Source: Nilaparvata lugens (Eukaryota; Arthropoda; Insecta; Hemiptera; Delphacidae). Taken from it: a stretch of DNA of 64,000 nt. This document shows positions 59,131 through 64,000 of the stretch, in pieces (position 1 is the stretch's first letter; every line of letters begins with the position of its first letter). The notes beneath the pieces were generated by a model. The model saw only the letters and a program-made list of their open reading frames with translations. It ran no database searches and was not told the origin of the DNA. A program made the translations under genes and the position numbers. The DNA lies in contig NC_052518.1 of NCBI RefSeq assembly GCF_014356525.2, positions 11,862,874-11,926,873 on the forward strand, written 5' to 3'.

Positions 59131-59799
59131 TGTATGCCATCTACGACTGTGACAATCGAATCAGGTCTTGTATTGACTCTTTCAGTCTGGTGTTCATACA
59201 GCGTTCATTCACGCATTTTCAAATTTATAACCTCATCACCGAAGACTCAATACAAGATTTATTATGAGTGTGACATCATCACATGGGCATTGGCCGGACC
59301 CCCTCCCCACCAGAGGAGCGTCCAAAATTATTAGCAGATTTTCTCAACAATTGATATCAATTCAACAATCAAACTTTCAATCCTCATACATGCGAGTATC
59401 TATTCTCTTTTCATATTGTAATTATCTTTTTTCTATGTTAATGTATTCATATTTTATGCTGTAAATTATTGAGAACAGCTGATTCTTCCCAGACTATGAT
59501 AAGAGGGGACAATGAACCCTTGACAATGAAGTATTGAGAGCTGGTATGAGCTTTCCCAATGAATTTTTCCGTAGAGCTATTGATACCATAATAATTATTG
59601 TAACATGTAACACATCAACTTTTTTCGACGATACTCATCGCAAAATCTCTAGCTAGAGCTTATAAACAAGTCAATACAATTAGCAAGCTAATGTCTGCGT
59701 TGAAAAGTGTGACCTCCCATGTCAATTACTGTGGATTATATCGATAAAGCTTTAGACTGGAGTCTGTGTGATGCCGAGTAGCTGAATAGAGTGGATTTG
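59131..59799. other. Nothing recognised
   Basis: A small GC-rich patch (GGCCGGACCCCCTCCCCACC) sits near 59292. No gene supported. Confidence 0.35.
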
Positions 59800-59911
59800 C
59801 GAGATTCACTGCAATCTGTCAACATTATTTGGTTCAATGGACAGCGTTGGCGTTATTGAATAACTTCTCAAATTTTATGAGTGTTGCTGGCAGTTTAAGG
59901 TGAATCTCACT
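59800..59911. mobile_element. Short TIR element of the AGTGAGATTCAC family, copy 3
   Basis: GCGAGATTCACTGCAATCTG with TCAACATT at left; GTGTTGCTGGCAGTTTAAGG with TGAATCTCAC at right. About 112 bp, somewhat diverged. Confidence 0.6.
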
Positions 59912-60252
59912 GTGGAGACATCTGACAGTAGAACCTGTGTTTTGTTGGTTTTGGTACAGATATGAAACTAGGATTATCCCGAGATTACAGCATCCGGTTC
60001 AGTGGTTCGCTTTTTGTTCAGCTCCGACCCAAGGCAATAGTAAGGGACAGCTTTGTAAGAAATTGATAGTTCCAATAGGTTGAATATAGAACAAGTAACA
60101 GACAAGAGAGAAAAGAGTAACAGAAGAGAGATAGAATTACGGAGGAGTTATAAATATGGAGAGAATATAGAGAATTCAAGAACAATAAGGATAAAGAATA
60201 AAAATATGTTTTGAAAAGTAAGTATAAAGTATCTTCTTCTTCTTATTTGGCA

Positions 60253-60520
60253 TTACAACCCAGCGCGGGTCACAGCCTCCCTCAATTTCCGCCTCCAAGC
60301 ATCCCTGTCCACCGCTGCACTTTTCCATCTTCGCACCCCAATTACTGCTGCATCCTTATCCACTACGTCTATCCATCTTGTACTGGGTCGCCCTTTCCTT
60401 CGCCGGCCATATATTTTCCCTTCCATTGCCATCTTTGGGGGGTAGGCATCGTCAGCTCGTACTATGTGTCCTGCCCACCCCAGCCTGCGAACTCGCATCA
60501 CAGTGGCTATATCTGCATAC
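60253..60520 (-). mobile_element. C-terminal fragment of a LINE (RTE-like), second family
   Basis: The minus-strand frame reads MRVRRLGWAGHIVRADD, YPPKMAMEGKIYGRRRKGRP, STRWIDVVDKDAAVIGVRRW and ends DRDAWRRKLREAVTRAGL. This is the same tail pattern as 47790-48117 but clearly a different subfamily (Val/Asp-Lys-Asp-Ala in place of Glu-Asp-Asn-Leu). No in-frame stop lies across the domain, but only the last ~85 residues are present. The + strand frame over the same bases is a shadow. An AAGAAGAAG tail follows near 60232. Confidence 0.75.
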
Positions 60521-60863
60521 TGGTACAGCCTATAAAGTTCGTAGGTATGAAGTATGAATACAGAGAATTCAAGAACGCTAGTGCTATAATAATGAGGATG
60601 AATGAACATGGAAAGTTTTTTTGCGGAAGTGCAAGGTTGATTTGATTAGATGATCAAACGTTCATGCTAAGGACATTAGTCGATAGTTGTTCTATTTACA
60701 TATTATTGTTTTATTATCCATTGTGATTCGAGTCCATTTGTGACAACTATCTGTTCAATTTTAGTGATCTCAACGGGTATGAAGAAATTATGGTGGTAGA
60801 ATCAACGAACAACTTTCAATGAATTCTAGCTTTGTAGGCTCAAACTGTGAGGAAAAGACTTAA

Positions 60864-61310
60864 AAATCAATACCATATTTAGGCCTTATATCTGATAAGA
60901 TAGGTAGGGAATTGAAATAGGGTGGATATCATGTTAATTTCAGGACCAAACTGATTTCAAATAGTCTATTAAGCTGTAGTAAAGACATAATATTGATATT
61001 TGAGATGAAAGTGGGGTGTATAAACTTGATTGTGGTGATTGTAATGCTTGTTACGTGGGTCAGACAGGTAGAAGTTTCAAAGGTAAAATTTAAGAACACA
61101 TCAAAGATTGGAATAAACAAGATGGGGATTCTAATTTTGCAGAACATTTGATAAGAAATAATCACAAGTTCACAGTTGAGGAGAATGTTGAGTTTCTGCA
61201 TTTTAATAACAAAGATCTCTGAATATTCTAGAGGTTATAGAAATAACAAGAGTAATTCCCAGTATAGCTTGAATTACCAGATTCATTTCAACCAATACAA
61301 CACTACGAAT
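60864..61310 (+). pseudogene. Penelope-like element relic with GIY-YIG endonuclease domain
   Basis: Read with two frameshifts, the + strand gives KSIPYLGLISDKIGRELK, a stop, GGYHVNFRTKLISNSLLS, then (shift near 61008) SGVYKLDCGDCNACYVGQTG and R. A stop follows, then EHIKDWNKQDGDSNFAEHL and, after a shift near 61217, NILEVIEITRVIPSIA. The GVYKL-C--C---YVGQTGR signature followed by EH, FAEH and LNILE is characteristic of the GIY-YIG nuclease fused to Penelope reverse transcriptases. The RT itself is missing upstream. Too broken to be active. Confidence 0.75.
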
Positions 61311-61436
61311 TTAGTTTTCAACACTACAAATTTAGTTTTATAATAACATTGTTAGCATACATTAGTCTATAGTTTTTCAATTACATATTTCTTTTATTAT
61401 CGTTTACTTGTTTTCTTGGTTTTTATTTTGTACTGA

Positions 61437-62196
61437 ATAGTTATTTGTATATCTAGAGTGAAAAGTACGACTTTTTCTCCCTGAGGGAAAAAGTTTGAAG
61501 CCCGAGGCGAAGCCGAGGGCAACAATTTTCCTGAGGGAGAAAAAGTATTTTTCGCTCGTGATGTACACAATATTTTTCCTCCATCTACATTTTTTTATAG
61601 AAACTGCAAATTAAATCATTCTAATAACTTACGTATTGGTGACAATGTTTCCTAACAACATAACCTAAAAACTAAAACCTAAAAGCCGGTCGTCTGATAG
61701 GCACTGCTGATTGCGCTATCTATCGGCCAAAGTTGTAACAATCATATCAGCTGAGCTACCAAAAATGGCTGACTCAGATGGCTGACGCGGTTCAGATTTG
61801 AATTGCAGAATGCAGATCAAAAATATTTGTTGGCTGGTACTTTGAATAGAATAAAATATTTTAAAAATTGTATAAATTTTTATCGTCTACCAATATTAAG
61901 AATATAATATCATACAAACATATATTTCATGAGTTGATCAAATTTCTGGTTGTGGTATTGAATTCAGTTGACTCAATGACAGACACCTCTATTACGCTTT
62001 CTCATCTGAGCTTAGACCTTCTAACCTATTACCATGTAAGTTTTTTAAATAGAGATGCTTCCCATGTTATTTAAATGGAGTCACTTTTACTCCCTAGGGA
62101 GTTTTTCTGTTTTTTACTACCTAGAGCGAAAAAGTGACACTTTAGTATTATGTTTCAGGGAGTAAAGTAAGTACTTTAGACAGTAGGTGGAGGAAA
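61437..62196 (+). mobile_element. ~755-bp element, copy 2 of a near-identical pair
   Basis: Near-identical to 9567-10319 in the same orientation. Differences are mostly single bases plus a short indel near 61765-61790 (AAAATGGCTGACTCAGATGG here). It begins about 130 bp after the Penelope relic and ends at GTAGGTGGAGGAAAA. Different flanks from copy 1 indicate mobility or recent duplication; no obvious TIRs or target duplication. Confidence 0.75.
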
Positions 62197-62261
62197 AGTA
62201 AATTTTGTTATCATGGCGAGTCTGTTGCTTGAACTGTCATTTTGTGACGTTTATGTTATAC

Positions 62262-62475
62262 CGTTAGGTGGGAGGAGACTGTCTAGCTGGGCCAATGGCA
62301 GGCGTTCATGCCCTTGACCAATAGCAGTACTCGTCTACTAGTATAAATTCTGCTGCTCTTGTATTCAGTTTCAGTTTATCAGAGATTGACAATGGTGTTA
62401 AACCAAAACCGGTCTTTCTACTTTCAATAAAATCTGTTGTTTCCGACAATTTCTTAGTCTTTTTATTTAATATTA
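62262..62475 (+). repeat. LTR-like repeat with promoter and poly(A) signal
   Basis: In order: GGGAGGAGACTGTCTAGC, two CCAAT boxes (62295 and 62322 areas), TATAAA at 62342, TCAGTT initiator-like words, TTTATCAGAGATTGACAATG, AACCGGTCTTTCTACTTTCA, AATAAA at 62426, then GACAATTTCTTAGTC. This is how U3-R-U5 of an LTR is organised, so a solo LTR is possible. A primer-binding site and terminal TG/CA were not established. Related pieces lie at 3696, 52318-52930 and 58591. Confidence 0.5.
62339..62376 (+). promoter_or_regulatory. TATA box and arthropod-type initiator
   Basis: TATAAA starts at 62342 and TCAGTT lies at 62371-62376, putting the initiator A 31 bases downstream, the canonical spacing. A second TCAGTT six bases earlier is slightly too close. 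TCAGT is the established arthropod initiator. It belongs to the LTR-like repeat, so it would drive that element rather than a host gene. Confidence 0.5.
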
Positions 62476-62479
62476 TCAA

Positions 62480-63595
62480 TTTAACTTTGTCGATATCATT
62501 TATTTCTGTTCATGCAATGAAGAATCTTTGACAGTAAAATGTATGTGTGCTGTTGATTATCCATTCTACTTTTTCACTGAATCATACGCTAACATGAAAA
62601 TACTCACATTTTATAGTGTCCAGATTTCCGACGCCAACCCAATTAGCAAATCGGAGAACTTCCGACTCGAGAATTCCTGAAAAACGCCAGATATGGTCTC
62701 GCCCTAAGACAGTAAATATGAGGACACGCCCTAAAAATGCCTGTCTTCATACATAACCTTGAAAAAAAATCAGTTTCTGGGCTTGAAAATGTGCTGTAGA
62801 AGCGCGTAACATGTCTCCACTATAAAACGTGATTATTATTATAACGTATATTAAGTTTACCTTCAAGTTAATCTGGAATTTTCAAAATTCCCCTTTTCAC
62901 TTTTTTCTCCTGTGCTGCTGGTTGAAATAATATGATAGGTTGTGATAGAATATTATTTTTATCTGCACACGACAACATACAACTAAGTTGTATACATAGC
63001 ATGTTGTATTGTACTCTATAGTGTGATTATAGCCGATTATGTTTCAAGTAGTTATAATTCATATACAGACATTTTACTCTAGTGATATGTGCTATGCGAA
63101 TTGATTTATATTGTACACGACCCTCCTCACACACAGACTCGTTCTAGGTGAGGAATACTATTCTATGTAATTATTGTAAAGTTATCATTATTTCAAATAT
63201 TTTTGTAACAACTTTTTGAGAATAAAAACTTTTTCATTCATTCATATAATTTAGTGAAAAAGAAGAATGGACTAACACCACAAATACATTTCGTAGATTC
63301 TTTATTGCATGAACAAAGATAGTTTCTGGGCTTGGAAAGTGAGTGTTAATATATTTTCACAAGAAAAGTATTTCAATTAAAACTTATACAATTTATTATT
63401 TTTTGAAGGCAATAGAACGTTCTGAATTTGAATATATCAGAGACGAAAAAGGCAGAGGTTACAAGGCCAGGAGTTGACAAAGATCGATCCGGGTTGATCC
63501 GAGCATCCTAATCTCCCTGCTCATCAAGAACTAAGACGCGGAGTGTGGTGGGGGGATGAGCTTACTTGTGCATTAGTTGTGTCAAGATTGAGCTA
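62480..63595. other. Nothing recognised
   Basis: Mixed AT-rich sequence. GC-richer patches near 62630-62780 and 63425-63560 show no coding signal I can identify. Confidence 0.4.
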
Positions 63596-63692
63596 GTCAG
63601 ATTCCCATCAAACTGTCATCTTTCACTAAGAATAACATCAGTTCTCCCCGTTCAACCAATGCTGACAATACAATGTAAATCTTACTATGATG
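63596..63692. mobile_element. Short TIR element of the AGTGAGATTCAC family, diverged copy 4
   Basis: GTCAGATTCCCATCAAACTG with TCATCTT at left; ACCAATGCTGACAATACAAT with GTAAATCTTACTA at right. More decayed than the others. A further right-hand end (GTGACAGTTTAAAATGAGTC) follows at about 63754. Confidence 0.45.
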
Positions 63693-63699
63693 ATCTCTA

Positions 63700-64000
63700 C
63701 CTTGAACTTCCAGCAATCTGTATGGATAACATCAATGTTTCCCATCTAACCAGTTGTGACAGTTTAAAATGAGTCTTAAGATACAAGCGTCGCCTAAGTC
63801 ACCCCCGGTTTCAAAGGTCGAAGTTGACAGTCTACAGCAGCCCTGACGTAGTTCGTGATAATGCTAATACGGGTGTGTTTGTAGATCAATAAAATAATAG
63901 CTGTTGGCGACCATGCTTAGCTAGCCACTTGCTTTTAGCTGGAAATGAGTCAACTGAATTCCCGACCTGAATCGCTCCACTCACCCCCCACACACTAATC
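63700..64000. other. Window end, nothing recognised
   Basis: GC content rises towards the end (CCTAAGTCACCCCCGGTTTC, CACTCACCCCCCACACAC), but no exon or promoter could be supported. Confidence 0.35.

Noticed and set aside
60211..60645. 144-codon + strand ORF
   Set aside because: It is the complement of a clear LINE C-terminal tail on the minus strand.

Overview
This window looks like nuclear DNA of an insect. The sequence is AT-rich, one protein is split across introns with GT/AG borders, and there are two 100-base assembly gaps. Most of the rest is transposable-element debris: foldback elements, SINE-like units, non-LTR retrotransposon fragments and a Penelope relic. There are no operons, rRNA or CRISPR. 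The repeat vocabulary (for example the AGTGAGATTCAC / CTGTCAGCATT short-repeat family) reminds me of sap-sucking hemipterans such as planthoppers. That is recall and inference, not a database result.

Bases 1-15000 hold the only convincing host gene, on the + strand. Four exons (1466-1540, 4126-4331, 6325-6610, 11202-11343/11347) join in consistent phase into about 236 residues of a Ser/Pro-rich C-terminal region. The 5' part of the gene lies outside the window. I do not recognise the family. Its introns carry a 200-bp palindrome, a tRNA-derived SINE, a TA-flanked terminal-inverted-repeat (TIR) element and a 1.6-kb composite foldback that ends 49 bp before the last acceptor.

Bases 15000-31000 are mostly unannotated AT-rich DNA. 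They hold two copies of a retroposon family (21.2-22.3 kb with a 12-bp target duplication, and 25.3-26.7 kb), a purine-rich minisatellite, and a clean TA-flanked miniature inverted-repeat element (MITE) at 30.6 kb.

Bases 31000-44000 form a patchwork. There is a 183-bp tandem repeat with hairpins, and a dispersed segment present three times (31.7-33.6 kb, 36.1-36.9 kb, and inverted at 42.2-42.8 kb). One of these copies was split by a tRNA-Ala-like foldback insertion with a 12-bp target duplication. Nearby lie a frameshifted DUF7869-like pseudogene, a third retroposon copy, a long CA array and the 3' end of a Jockey/CR1-type retrotransposon.

Bases 44000-64000 contain a possible 5' exon at 44.6 kb, several tandem arrays, two fragments of RTE-type retrotransposon C-termini, nested foldback MITEs, a 200-bp near-perfect palindrome, a Penelope-type GIY-YIG relic and a nearly identical second copy of the element found at 9.6 kb. 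There is also an LTR-like repeat with CCAAT, TATA, initiator and AATAAA in order.

I found no multi-gene system. The signals most worth a second look are a conserved pseudoknot-like 5' end in the retroposon family, the tRNA-like foldback with its empty sites, and the tandem repeat whose hairpin arms differ in sequence but stay paired.
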